64,000 bases of DNA, from NCBI GenBank assembly GCA_964342855.1, contig CAYFIB010000013.1, forward strand, positions 1-64,000, in the 5' to 3' direction. Shown here piece by piece: positions 15,694 through 24,670 of the stretch. The notes beneath the pieces were generated by a model. The model saw nothing but the letters and a program-made list of their open reading frames with translations, made no database searches and was not told where the DNA came from. Position numbers and translations under genes: made by a program. How positions within the stretch are numbered: position 1 is the stretch's first letter; every line of letters begins with the position of its first letter. The stretch is from JBCBJX01 sp964342855 (lineage in GTDB: Bacteria > Pseudomonadota > Alphaproteobacteria > Caulobacterales > Parvularculaceae).

Positions 15694-17928
15694 ATGTTCT
15701 TGTTCAACAAAATCAAAAAATCGGAAGATGTAACCGAGGACGCCGGGTTCGCGTTTTGCGCGTTTGACAACGCCTCTCTCCCCATGATCATGACCGACCG
15801 GGAGATGAAGATCTTCCGGCTTAACGCCGCGGCGGCTGAATTAGCGCGTAAACATGCCGACGCCTTCCGCGACGCTGATCGGGAATTCAACGCCGACGAC
15901 CTGATCGGGCGCGATCTCGGCTTTCTGGCGGGCGATCTATCGCACGTGCGCGGCGCGCTCAGCGACCCGCATTCTCTGCCGATGACCATTGAAACGACGG
16001 TTGGTTCGTCTGTGTTCAAACTGGTCTTCAGGCCCGCCGTCATCGGCGGCGCAAGTGCTGGCGCGATCGTGGAATGGACCGACATTACCGGCGCCGGTCG
16101 AAACACGCCCGTCGTCGCCGCGCTGAACCGCTCGCAGGCCGTCATCGAATTCACGCCGGACGGCGTCATTCTGTCTGCAAACGATATTTTCCTCGCCGCT
16201 CTCGGCTATGCGCGCGATGACGTCATCGGCAAGCATCACAGCCTGTTCGTCGCCCCCCGCGAAACCGGCGCGCCGGCTTACAAAGAGTTCTGGGCGGCGC
16301 TCGGCCGCGGCGAGTTCCAGAGCGGCGAGTTTCGACGCGTCACCAAAACCGGCGAGGATCTCTGGATACAGGCGTCCTACAATCCCATCGTCGACAAGGA
16401 CGGTCGGGTCACCAGCGTCATCAAGTTCGCCTCGGACATCACCGCGCAGAAGAAAAAATCCATCGACGACGACGGCAAGCTCGCCGCCGCCAGTCGCTCG
16501 CAGGCGATGATCGAGTTTGATCCGTCCGGCGTCATTCTCGATGCAAACGAAAATTTCCTGTCGGTGATGGGCTACAGCCTCGACGAGATCGTCGGCAAAC
16601 ACCACAGCATGTTCGCGGATCCGGCCGAAGCGGGAAGCGCGGAGTACCAGCAATTCTGGCAGAAGCTCAGGGCCGGCGAGTTCCAGATCGCCAAATACCG
16701 CCGCGTCGGAAAAGGCGGCAAAGAGATCTGGATCCGCGCCTCCTACAACCCGATCCTCGACGCCGACGGCAAGACGTACAAGGTCGTGAAGTTTGCGACC
16801 GACGTCACGCAAGACGAACTCAATGGACGCAAGCGGGCCCAGGAGCAGGAGACTATCGTCACCAATCTCGCGATGGGGCTCAGCGCCCTCGCCGAGGGCC
16901 GTCTGACGGTGCGTATCGAGACGAAATTCGCGGACGAATACGACAAACTTCGCGAGAACTTCAATGACTCCGTCGCACGCCTCCAGGACGCGATGAACAC
17001 CGTCGCTGAAACGGCGAACGGCATGGCGAACGGCGTTGATGAAATCGCCCGGTCTTCGGACGATCTTTCGAAGCGGACGGAGCATCAGGCTGCGACGCTG
17101 GAAGAGACCGCGGCGGCTCTCGACGAGATCACCGCCACCGTCAAACAGACGGCGGAAAGCGCCAGCGAGGCGAATTCGGTCGTCAGCGAGACGAACGCCG
17201 ACGCGACGAAGAGCGGCGAAGTCGTGCGTGAGGCGGTCTCCGCCATGGGCGAAATCGAGAAGTCTTCCGATCAGATTTCGCAGATCATCGGCGTCATCGA
17301 TGAAATTGCGTTCCAGACGAACCTTCTGGCGCTGAACGCGGGCGTCGAGGCCGCTCGCGCAGGCGACGCCGGGCGCGGCTTCGCGGTCGTCGCGCAGGAA
17401 GTCCGCGCGCTGGCGCAGCGGTCGTCGGAAGCGGCGAAAGAGATCAAGGGGCTTATCTCCGACAGCTCCGAACACGTCAAATCCGGGGTCGATCTGGTCG
17501 GGCGGACCGGCGAGGCGCTAACCGCCATCGTTGGTCGCGTGGACAGCATCAGCACGCTGGTACGCGAAATCGCCAAGTCCGCTCAGGAACAATCGACGAG
17601 CCTTGGCGAAGTGAACGGCGCCATGAACCAGATGGACGAAGTCACTCAGCAGAACGCCGCTATGGTGGAAGAAGCGACCGCCGCCGCGCAATCGCTCGGC
17701 GACGACGCCAGCACGTTGCGCAGTCTGCTTGGCCAGTTCGAGCTCTCGTCCCATCAGGCGCCGACAAGCGCCCGGGCCGTCCGCCCGGAGACGTCGGTCG
17801 CGCCTGCGAAGCAGCCGGAGGTGCGCCGTCAGCAATCGGCCGTTGAAAACTTCGCTGCTCAGCGTCCCGTCCGGCAAAGCGGCGGCGCGGCCGCGGCGGC
17901 GGTCGAAGACGACTGGAGCGAGTTTTAA
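15694..17928 (+). CDS. Soluble PAS-PAS methyl-accepting chemotaxis protein
   Basis: This 744-residue chemoreceptor has no transmembrane segment, so it senses a cytoplasmic or diffusible signal. An N-terminal degenerate PAS-like region (residues about 20-125) is followed by two tandem PAS domains that are clearly duplicates: NRSQAVIEFTPDGVILSAND and SRSQAMIEFDPSGVILDANE, each ending in (I/R)ASYNPI. A HAMP-like linker, then the signalling domain with the hairpin tip EIAFQTNLLALNAGVEAARA, completes the core. The C-terminal DDWSEF matches the WxxF-type pentapeptide that tethers CheR/CheB. I chose MFLFNKIKK at 15694. The gene lies between the intact tRNA-Thr and its decayed copy, and no che genes are nearby. 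Confidence 0.93.
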   Translation: MFLFNKIKKSEDVTEDAGFAFCAFDNASLPMIMTDREMKIFRLNAAAAELARKHADAFRDADREFNADDLIGRDLGFLAGDLSHVRGALSDPHSLPMTIETTVGSSVFKLVFRPAVIGGASAGAIVEWTDITGAGRNTPVVAALNRSQAVIEFTPDGVILSANDIFLAALGYARDDVIGKHHSLFVAPRETGAPAYKEFWAALGRGEFQSGEFRRVTKTGEDLWIQASYNPIVDKDGRVTSVIKFASDITAQKKKSIDDDGKLAAASRSQAMIEFDPSGVILDANENFLSVMGYSLDEIVGKHHSMFADPAEAGSAEYQQFWQKLRAGEFQIAKYRRVGKGGKEIWIRASYNPILDADGKTYKVVKFATDVTQDELNGRKRAQEQETIVTNLAMGLSALAEGRLTVRIETKFADEYDKLRENFNDSVARLQDAMNTVAETANGMANGVDEIARSSDDLSKRTEHQAATLEETAAALDEITATVKQTAESASEANSVVSETNADATKSGEVVREAVSAMGEIEKSSDQISQIIGVIDEIAFQTNLLALNAGVEAARAGDAGRGFAVVAQEVRALAQRSSEAAKEIKGLISDSSEHVKSGVDLVGRTGEALTAIVGRVDSISTLVREIAKSAQEQSTSLGEVNGAMNQMDEVTQQNAAMVEEATAAAQSLGDDASTLRSLLGQFELSSHQAPTSARAVRPETSVAPAKQPEVRRQQSAVENFAAQRPVRQSGGAAAAAVEDDWSEF

Positions 17929-18051
17929 GGACCGGCGGGCCCGCCGCCTTCAAGGTCTGACGACATCACCCGAACCGTCACCGACGCGGCGTCACCCGCC
18001 GCGTCGACGACGCTAACCTCGTAGAAGCCAGCCGCTGCGGGGCGCTATTCC
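17925..18051 (-). pseudogene. Decayed 3' end of a pbpC-like gene
   Basis: The minus strand here encodes RPAAAGFYEVSVVD followed by GDAASVTVRV, matching the end of the intact pbpC at 50123-52123 (RPAGVGFYEVSVVD and GNVASVNVRV). The DNA from 17972 to 18051 aligns without gaps to 50146-50225, with about 59 of 80 bases identical by eye. In the ghost the Trp codon before RPA has become TAG, and no penicillin-binding-protein sequence is seen beyond it; the decayed tRNA begins 11 bases further on. The frame ends at a TAA (17925-17927) that overlaps the stop of the chemoreceptor gene on the other strand. Confidence 0.75.
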
Positions 18052-18062
18052 TCCCCACCGCC

Positions 18063-18138
18063 CCCGGCTGAGCTCAGCCGGTCGCGCATCAGATTTGTAG
18101 CCAGGTGGTCGGGGGTTCGGGTCCCTCAGCCGGCGCCA
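18063..18138 (+). pseudogene. Decayed tRNA-Thr copy
   Basis: These 76 bases align without a gap to the intact tRNA-Thr at 15391-15466, with 10 substitutions. Base 1 is C, which breaks the first acceptor pair; T8 is G; A21 is C; and the discriminator A73 is G. Two changes (bases 29 and 39) leave A-A and A-C mismatches in the anticodon stem. The anticodon TGT, T-loop core and CCA end remain. It should not fold or be charged normally. The 20 bases in front of both copies (CGCTATTCCTCCCCACCGCC) are also identical, so the duplication included upstream DNA. Confidence 0.9.
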
Positions 18139-18394
18139 CTGGTTTCAGATCTCAGTCTCCGCTCAGACCGCCAAAGTTAGATGACGTCGTCCCGTCGCGT
18201 TCCATTGGGCGTCATGCTTTTCTGCCCCCCAGGCGCTTTCGTTTGATCACCGAAGCATGGGCGTGGAGCTGGATCGCGCGACTTCCGTTCCAGCCGCAGT
18301 AAACGCACGGCCTTCATGTCGCTTATTCGCCACAATGGCGCTTGGCGCAGATGTCGCATCTTTCGTTTTTCGAATCTTCTGTTAACGATGTCGG

Positions 18395-18460
18395 TGTGCA
18401 GCGCACATCCCGTGCGCGCCTCGCGACGCCGCGTGCCCACGCTGTGGCTGCTCGCACGGG
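18395..18460 (+). promoter_or_regulatory. Structured leader upstream of a TonB receptor
   Basis: The 367 bases from 18139 to 18505 hold no gene. Within them a small hairpin TGTGC-AGC-GCACA (18395-18407) is followed at once by a perfect 8-bp repeat CCCGTGCG (18409-18416) with CGCACGGG (18453-18460), which encloses a 36-base GC-rich loop. The structure ends 46 bases before the receptor start codon. It is no riboswitch class I can recognise; no cobalamin or TPP box is visible. Confidence 0.35.
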
Positions 18461-18505
18461 CTTGAGATTTCGCCCGCACCGCAAAAAAACCGAGGGGACA
18501 CGTAC

Positions 18506-20953
18506 GTGACCAAATTCATGACCGGCGCATCGTCGATCGCCGTGCTTTCCATGCTTTCCGCACCCGCATACGCGCAGGACGCCGAGCCGCGCCGTTCGCT
18601 CGACCAGATCGTCGTCACCGCGACGAAAACCGAGACGACCGCGCAGGACGCCGCCGTCGCGCTGCAGGCCGTCGATGAAGAAACGCTCGACGAACTGAAC
18701 ATCGGCAATTTCGACGACTATGTGCGTTATCTGCCGAACGTCTCCTTCGGCGGCCGGGGCCCGGGCCAGTCCACGGTCTATATCCGCGGCCTCGCGGTGC
18801 AGCCGATCACCGTCCTCCTCTCCGGCGCGCAGGGCACCACGCCGAACGTCGCGCTCTATCTCGACGAACAGCCGGTGACGGCGCCGGGCCGGAATCTCGA
18901 CGTCTACGCGACCGATCTGGAGCGCATCGAAGTCCTGCCGGGACCGCAGGGCACGCTCTTCGGCGCGAGCTCCCAGGCGGGCACCATCCGCCTCATCACC
19001 AACAAGCCGAAGCTGAACGAGTTCCAGGCGGGCTTCGACGCCTCGGTCGCGACCACCAATGACGGCGAACTTTCCAATGGCGTGGAAGCCTATGTGAACA
19101 TTCCGCTCATTGAGGATAAGCTCGCGGTGCGCGCCGCGTTCTACAACATCTCCGAGGGCGGCTACATCGACAATGTTCAGGGCACGTTTACGACGGACCC
19201 GTCGATCAACCCGGACTCACAGGCGACCGCCAGCGCGGTGAGCTATGAAGCGGCGGACAACGCCCTCCTTGTCGAAGATAACTTCAACGACAGCGGCTAT
19301 GAAGGCGTGCGTCTCAGCGGTCTGTTCCAGATCAACGACGACTGGAGCTTCAGCCTTCAGCACACGCAGCAGAAACTGACGGCCGACGGCGTCTTCGACT
19401 ACGATCCGACGGTCGGCGACCTCGACGTGACGCGCTTCTTCGAAGACACCCTTGAAGACGAGTTCGGTCAGACCGCGTGGACGCTGGAAGGCCGCCTCGC
19501 CATGCTGGATCTGGTGTACACGGGCGCCTATCTCGACCGCGAGGTCAATCAGTCGGTCGATTATACGGGCTACAACAACTCCGGCGCATTCATCTCGTAT
19601 TACACGTGTACGTATGATAACCCGGCTTATGTTGTGAATTACGGTATCGACCCGTCCTTCGTCACGCCGGGCGGCCGCGAATGTCTCGACCCGACCAAAG
19701 GCGCGGTCATCTTCCAGGAGCACGCGCGCAACACGCACGAATTCCGCTTCTCCACGCCGTCCGATTACCGTCTCCGCCTGATCGCGGGCGTCTTCTATGA
19801 CGACTTCGAGATTGAAACGCAGGACGACTATTACTACCTCGCCGCGCCGCAACTCGGCTTCGCGCCGAACGCGCCGATCTCCACCGCCGTGCAGGTGAAC
19901 CCGGCGACACGGCCGGCGGGCGTCGCCTTCTTCAACGATATTCGCCGCACGGAGAAACAGCTCGCCTACTTCGGCGAGCTCGCCTTCGATCTCGTTCCGA
20001 ACGTCCTGACCGTCACGGGCGGCCTGCGCTACTACGAGATCGAGTCCGACTTTGAAGGCTCCTCCAACTTCGCGAACGGCATTTTCGCCGGCTCGGTCGA
20101 TGGCGACAGCGGCCGCGATTACGACGTCTCCGGCGGTCACACGCCGGAACCGCTCGAAAATGACGACATCATCATCAAGGCGAACATCAGCTGGACGCCG
20201 ACGGACGATGTTCTGTTCTTCTTCACGTACTCGGAAGGCTTCCGTCCGGGCGGCTTCAACCGCGGCGGCGGCCTCGCGTCCGCCAATCCGGCCTTCCCGA
20301 CGGTCGACACCTTCTATGACACCGATGACGTCCAGTCCTATGAGCTGGGCTGGAAGAGCCAGCTCTTCGCCAACACGCTACAGTTCAACGGCTCGGCCTA
20401 TTTCATCGAGTGGACGGACATGCAGGTCTCCCGCTTCGACCCGCAGAACGTCTCGATCCTGACGTTCATCGAGAACGCTGCGGACTCCGAGATCTTCGGC
20501 GTGGAAGGCGACGTGGTCTGGGCGGCGACGGACGGACTGACGCTGTTCGGCGCATTTTCGTACAACGACACCGAGGTGACCGATGTGAGCGCGCAGGTGA
20601 TCGACCTCGCCCCGGTCGGGTCGGAGCTGCCGTTGGTGCCGAAATTCCAGTTCGCCGCACGCGCGCGTTATGAGGCGCCGGTCGGACCTTATCTCGGCTA
20701 CGTTCAGGCGGGCGTTCAGTACGCGGGCAAGAGCTTCTCCTCGCTGGTCGCCGCCGTGCGTGAAGAGCAGTCGAGCTACACCACCGCCGACATGTCGGTC
20801 GGCGCGTCTCGCGATCAGTGGTCGGCGGAGATCTTCGTGGAAAACCTGACCGATGAGCGCGCCGAGCTGTTCATCAACGATCAGGACGATATTCGTCGGA
20901 TCGCGACAAACCGTCCGCGCACGGTTGGCCTTCGGGTGTCGTTTGACTACTAG
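18506..20953 (+). CDS. TonB-dependent outer-membrane receptor
   Basis: The 815-residue protein is a ligand-gated outer-membrane porin energised by TonB. It has a signal peptide (ending AYAQD), a TonB box-like LDQIVVTATKT, and a plug domain (DYVRYLPNVSFGGRGPGQST, VEVLPGPQGTLFGASSQAGT-type region). A 22-strand-type barrel follows and ends in RTVGLRVSFDY with the terminal aromatic. GAGGGG eight bases upstream points to the GTG at 18506; an ATG four codons in is possible. In this receptor subfamily the substrate is often a plant or algal compound or an iron complex, but nothing nearby identifies it. It stands alone, with a terminator after it. Confidence 0.93.
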   Translation: MTKFMTGASSIAVLSMLSAPAYAQDAEPRRSLDQIVVTATKTETTAQDAAVALQAVDEETLDELNIGNFDDYVRYLPNVSFGGRGPGQSTVYIRGLAVQPITVLLSGAQGTTPNVALYLDEQPVTAPGRNLDVYATDLERIEVLPGPQGTLFGASSQAGTIRLITNKPKLNEFQAGFDASVATTNDGELSNGVEAYVNIPLIEDKLAVRAAFYNISEGGYIDNVQGTFTTDPSINPDSQATASAVSYEAADNALLVEDNFNDSGYEGVRLSGLFQINDDWSFSLQHTQQKLTADGVFDYDPTVGDLDVTRFFEDTLEDEFGQTAWTLEGRLAMLDLVYTGAYLDREVNQSVDYTGYNNSGAFISYYTCTYDNPAYVVNYGIDPSFVTPGGRECLDPTKGAVIFQEHARNTHEFRFSTPSDYRLRLIAGVFYDDFEIETQDDYYYLAAPQLGFAPNAPISTAVQVNPATRPAGVAFFNDIRRTEKQLAYFGELAFDLVPNVLTVTGGLRYYEIESDFEGSSNFANGIFAGSVDGDSGRDYDVSGGHTPEPLENDDIIIKANISWTPTDDVLFFFTYSEGFRPGGFNRGGGLASANPAFPTVDTFYDTDDVQSYELGWKSQLFANTLQFNGSAYFIEWTDMQVSRFDPQNVSILTFIENAADSEIFGVEGDVVWAATDGLTLFGAFSYNDTEVTDVSAQVIDLAPVGSELPLVPKFQFAARARYEAPVGPYLGYVQAGVQYAGKSFSSLVAAVREEQSSYTTADMSVGASRDQWSAEIFVENLTDERAELFINDQDDIRRIATNRPRTVGLRVSFDY

Positions 20954-20984
20954 GACCTGACGCGGTCCGAATATGGACGCCAGA

Positions 20985-21022
20985 TCGGGCGGCCCCGCGA
21001 TGGGCCGCCCGAAACCGTTTTT
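20985..21022 (+). terminator. Terminator after the TonB receptor
   Basis: TCGGGCGGCCC and GGGCCGCCCGA form an 11-bp stem, followed by AACCG and five T. It lies between the receptor stop and the next gene's start. Confidence 0.75.
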
Positions 21023-21037
21023 GAGAGGGAGCCGCCC

Positions 21038-23038
21038 GTGGCCGATACGGCCGAACAGGTCGACCAGAATTCAATCGACGCCGCCCGCCAGACCGCCGCG
21101 ACACGCCTCAAGGCAGGTGATTTTCAGGGCGCGGCTCAAGCGGCGCGATCCGGCCTTGAGACCGCCCCGGACGACGCGGAAACCCTGTACCTGCTCGCCG
21201 TCGCCGAGCGCTATCTCGGCGATCTCGACGCGGCCCTCGCGACGAGCCAGCGCCTCATCGACATCGCGCCGAACATGGCGCGCGCGCATCAGGAGCGCGG
21301 CCACGCCCTGCGTGCGGCCGGGCGGCTTGAGCAGGCGACCGGCGCCTATCGTGATGCGGTGGAGCGCAATCCGGCGCTTTTTGCGGCGTGGCTCGCCCTC
21401 GCCGAACTCGCCCCCATCGGCTCGCAGCTTTCCGGCCTCGCCCGCGCGCAGACCGCGCGGCTGAAATCCCTACCGCCGGAGATCGCCGGCGCGGAAAGCC
21501 TGATGCACGACGGCAAGCTCTTCAAAGCCGAGCAGGTCTGTCGTGCGTTCATGAAACGCCATCCAAAAAACGTAGACGGGATGCGCCTCCTCGCCGATCT
21601 CGGCGCACGGCTGCACATCCTGGACGACGCGGAATTCCTGTTGGAAAGCGCCCTCGCCTTCGAGCCGGAAAACGTCCCGGCGCGCCTAGACTACATCCGC
21701 GTGTTGCATCGGCGCCAGAAGCACGAAAAAGCGCTCGCAGAAGCGGTTGCGCTCCATGAGCGCGACCCGGCGAACCCCGCCTTCGTCTCAGCTCTGGCGA
21801 ACGAACGCATGGCCGTCGGCGATTATGAAGAGGCGATCGCGCTCTATGACCGTCTTTGCACAGAGTTTCCGGAAGTAGCCGAAAACCAACTGGCTCGCGG
21901 TCACGCCCTGAAAACAATCGGCAAGGCGGAAGACGCCGTCGCGGCCTATCGGACGGCGTATCGCGCGCGCCCGGCTTTCGGCGACGCCTATTGGAGCCTC
22001 GCCAACCTCAAGACCTACGCCTTCACCGACGCTGAGCTCGCCGACATGCGCGCCGCGGAACAGGACGCCCGCACGCCGGATGCGGACCGTTATCATCTCG
22101 CCTACGCCCTCGGCAAAGCGCTGGAGGACCGCGAGGACCATGACGGCGCCTTTGAGAGCTACGCCCGCGGCGCCGCCCTGAAACGCGCCGAGTTGCGCTA
22201 CGATCCGGACCGGATGCAGGCGGAGTTTGATGGGCAGAAGGCGTTTTTCACGCCGGAACGCGCAGCGTCGCTCGCCGGGGCGGGCGCCGCGTCCGACGCG
22301 CCGATCTTCATCGTCGGCCTTCCGCGCGCGGGCTCGACGCTCATTGAGCAGATCCTCGCCTCTCATTCGAAGGTGGAAGGCACGTTGGAGCTGCCGCACG
22401 TGCTCGCCCTCGCGCACCGTCTGAACGGACGGCGCAAGCTTGGCGACGATCCGCGCTATCCCGGCGTCCTCGCCGACCTTCCCGGCGACAAGCTCGCCGA
22501 GTTCGGCGCGCAGTATGTATCGGACACGGAGATCTATCGGACCGGCGCGCCGCGCTTCACCGACAAGATGCCGAACAACTTCCGCCATATCGGCCTGATC
22601 CGGATGATTCTCCCGAATGCGAAGATCATCGATGCGCGCCGCGACGCGATGGCCTGCTGTTTCTCGGGCTTCAAGCAGTTGTTCGCCGAAGGGCAGGAAT
22701 TCAGCTACGGGCTTGAAGATATCGGCCGCTACTACCGCGGTTATGTCGACCTGATGGAGCATTGGGACGCGGTTTATCCGGGCGCGATCCTCCGCGTTCG
22801 CCACGAAGACGTGGTCAATGACCTCGAAACCGAGGTCAGACGCCTCCTCGAATTCTGCGAGCTGCCTTTTGAGAGCGCCTGCCTTGAATTTCACCGCACG
22901 GAGCGGTCCGTTCGCACGGCGAGCTCCGAACAGGTTCGCCAACCCATCTACCGCACCGGGCTGGAGCAATGGCGCCGCTTCGAGGCCCATCTCGCCCCCT
23001 TGAAATCCGCACTCGGACCGGAGCTTTGCGCATCATGA
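21038..23038 (+). CDS. TPR-repeat sulfotransferase family protein
   Basis: The 666-residue protein joins an N-terminal array of tetratricopeptide repeats (about residues 1-390; for example AAQAARSGLETAPDDAETLY) to a C-terminal sulfotransferase domain. The PAPS-binding 5' loop is FIVGLPRAGSTLIEQILASH (from about residue 424) and the 3' region follows in the DARRDAMACCFSGF and RYYRGYVDLMEHW segments. Such enzymes transfer sulfate from PAPS to a hydroxyl or tyrosine; the TPR part probably docks the acceptor. A GTG at 21038 has GAGAGGGA in front. The stop overlaps the BCCT gene by four bases (ATGA), so the two are translationally coupled. The acceptor is unknown. Confidence 0.88.
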   Translation: MADTAEQVDQNSIDAARQTAATRLKAGDFQGAAQAARSGLETAPDDAETLYLLAVAERYLGDLDAALATSQRLIDIAPNMARAHQERGHALRAAGRLEQATGAYRDAVERNPALFAAWLALAELAPIGSQLSGLARAQTARLKSLPPEIAGAESLMHDGKLFKAEQVCRAFMKRHPKNVDGMRLLADLGARLHILDDAEFLLESALAFEPENVPARLDYIRVLHRRQKHEKALAEAVALHERDPANPAFVSALANERMAVGDYEEAIALYDRLCTEFPEVAENQLARGHALKTIGKAEDAVAAYRTAYRARPAFGDAYWSLANLKTYAFTDAELADMRAAEQDARTPDADRYHLAYALGKALEDREDHDGAFESYARGAALKRAELRYDPDRMQAEFDGQKAFFTPERAASLAGAGAASDAPIFIVGLPRAGSTLIEQILASHSKVEGTLELPHVLALAHRLNGRRKLGDDPRYPGVLADLPGDKLAEFGAQYVSDTEIYRTGAPRFTDKMPNNFRHIGLIRMILPNAKIIDARRDAMACCFSGFKQLFAEGQEFSYGLEDIGRYYRGYVDLMEHWDAVYPGAILRVRHEDVVNDLETEVRRLLEFCELPFESACLEFHRTERSVRTASSEQVRQPIYRTGLEQWRRFEAHLAPLKSALGPELCAS

Positions 23039-24636
23039 GCGACGACACGTCAACGACCCTTCTTCCGGATCTGGAGATTGCCGAGAACGGCGACTACGAA
23101 ACGGACTATGAGACCGGTCAGGACAACATAAACTTCCTCGGCCTCGATATTCACAACCCGGTCTTTTTCATCAGCGCCGCGGCGATTGTCTCCTTCGCTC
23201 TGTCGACGCTCGCGTTCCCGGACAGCGCCGACACTTTCCTCAATGGCTCAAAAGACTGGGTGCTGAAGCATTTTGACTGGCTGTTCGTCATCACGACGAA
23301 CATCGTCTTCATCTTCTGCGTCGGCGTTCTTCTCTCGCCTTTCGGGCGCATCCGGCTCGGCGGGCCGGAGGCCAAGCCGGAATTCGGCGTTCTCTCCTGG
23401 CTCGCCATGCTGTTCTCCGCAGGCGTCGGGATCGGGATGATCTTTTACGGCGCGGCGGAGCCGCTCGCCTATTTCACGGACTGGTTCGGTACGCCGCTCG
23501 GCGTCGAAGCGGGATCGGAAGAAGCGCGCCGCCTCGCCTTCAGCGCCACGATTTTTCACTGGGGCTTCACCCCTTGGGCCGTCTACGCGCTGGTCGGCCT
23601 GTCGCTCGCCTTCTTCACCTTCAATAAAGGCCTGCCGCTGACGATCCGGTCGGTCTTCTACCCGCTGCTGGGCGAACGGGTCTGGGGCTGGCCGGGCCAT
23701 GTCATCGACCTCCTCGCCGTCACCGCGACGCTCTTCGGGCTCGCCACCTCGCTCGGCCTCGGCGCGCGCCAGGCCGCGACCGGCATCGACTTTCTCTTCG
23801 GCGTCGGCGGCGGGCTAACCGGACAGGTCGCGCTCATCGCCGGTGTGACGTCGCTCGCGATCTTCTCCGTGGTGCGCGGGCTCGACGGCGGGGTCCGCCT
23901 CCTCAGCAACATCAACATTCTGCTGGCGATCGGCTTGCTCGTCTTCATCATCCTCGCCGGACCGACGCTCGCCATTCTTCGCGGCGTCGGCGTGAATTTC
24001 GCGGATTACATTCTCGATACGCCCCGCCTCAGCGCCTGGTTCGGGCGCGAAGACGAGGCTTGGTTCCACGGCTGGACCATCTTCTACTGGGCGTGGTGGA
24101 TCTCCTGGTCGCCGTTCGTCGGCATGTTCATCGCCCGCGTCTCGCGCGGACGGACGATCCGGCAATTTCTGAGCGCTGTCCTGATCGTGCCCGTGCTCGG
24201 CGCCGTTGTCTGGTTCACCGCCTTCGGTGAAACCGCCATCGCGCAGTCCGAGGCGGGCGTCGGCGCGCTCGCGAACGGCGTGACGGACGTGCCGCTCGTC
24301 ATGTTCCAGATGCTGGAGAACCTGCCGTTCGGGTACCTCCTCTCGCTTCTCGCCATCGGCCTCCTGATCGTCTTTTTCGTCACCTCCTCGGACAGCGGAT
24401 CGCTGGTGATCGACAGCATCACCGCCGGCGGCAAGCTGCACGCGCCCGTTCCGCAGCGGATTTTCTGGGCGACGACGGAAGGTCTGGTCGCCGCGACGCT
24501 GCTGGTCGCTGGCGGCGCGCAGGCGCTCGGCTCGCTGCAGTCGGCCGTCATCGCGACAGGACTTCCGTTCACGCTCGTGTTGCTCGCCTGTTGCGCGAGC
24601 CTCCTGCGCGGGCTTATGAGCGAAACCGCCTCCTAG
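23035..24636 (+). CDS. BCCT family betaine/choline/carnitine-type transporter
   Basis: The 533-residue inner-membrane transporter has a charged N-terminal tail and twelve transmembrane segments. The family signature is clear: the glycine-rich helix FSAGVGIGMIFYGAAEP and the Trp-box region TIFYWAWWISWSPFVGMFIA followed by RVSRGRTIRQF. The GMIFYG helix with glycines and a Met fits sodium-coupled betaine-type members. These carriers import quaternary amines or DMSP as osmolytes or nutrients. It is coupled to the sulfotransferase gene upstream and lies 34 bases before a MarR regulator gene. The long osmosensor C-tail of BetP is absent. Confidence 0.93.
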   Translation: MSDDTSTTLLPDLEIAENGDYETDYETGQDNINFLGLDIHNPVFFISAAAIVSFALSTLAFPDSADTFLNGSKDWVLKHFDWLFVITTNIVFIFCVGVLLSPFGRIRLGGPEAKPEFGVLSWLAMLFSAGVGIGMIFYGAAEPLAYFTDWFGTPLGVEAGSEEARRLAFSATIFHWGFTPWAVYALVGLSLAFFTFNKGLPLTIRSVFYPLLGERVWGWPGHVIDLLAVTATLFGLATSLGLGARQAATGIDFLFGVGGGLTGQVALIAGVTSLAIFSVVRGLDGGVRLLSNINILLAIGLLVFIILAGPTLAILRGVGVNFADYILDTPRLSAWFGREDEAWFHGWTIFYWAWWISWSPFVGMFIARVSRGRTIRQFLSAVLIVPVLGAVVWFTAFGETAIAQSEAGVGALANGVTDVPLVMFQMLENLPFGYLLSLLAIGLLIVFFVTSSDSGSLVIDSITAGGKLHAPVPQRIFWATTEGLVAATLLVAGGAQALGSLQSAVIATGLPFTLVLLACCASLLRGLMSETAS

Positions 24637-24670
24637 CGCCGCTTCCGGCGCTCGCCGCAGGAACCGCGCC

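Noticed and set aside
18063..18138. A second functional tRNA-Thr
   Set aside because: Two anticodon-stem mismatches, a lost first acceptor pair and changed bases 8, 21 and 73 argue for a pseudogene.
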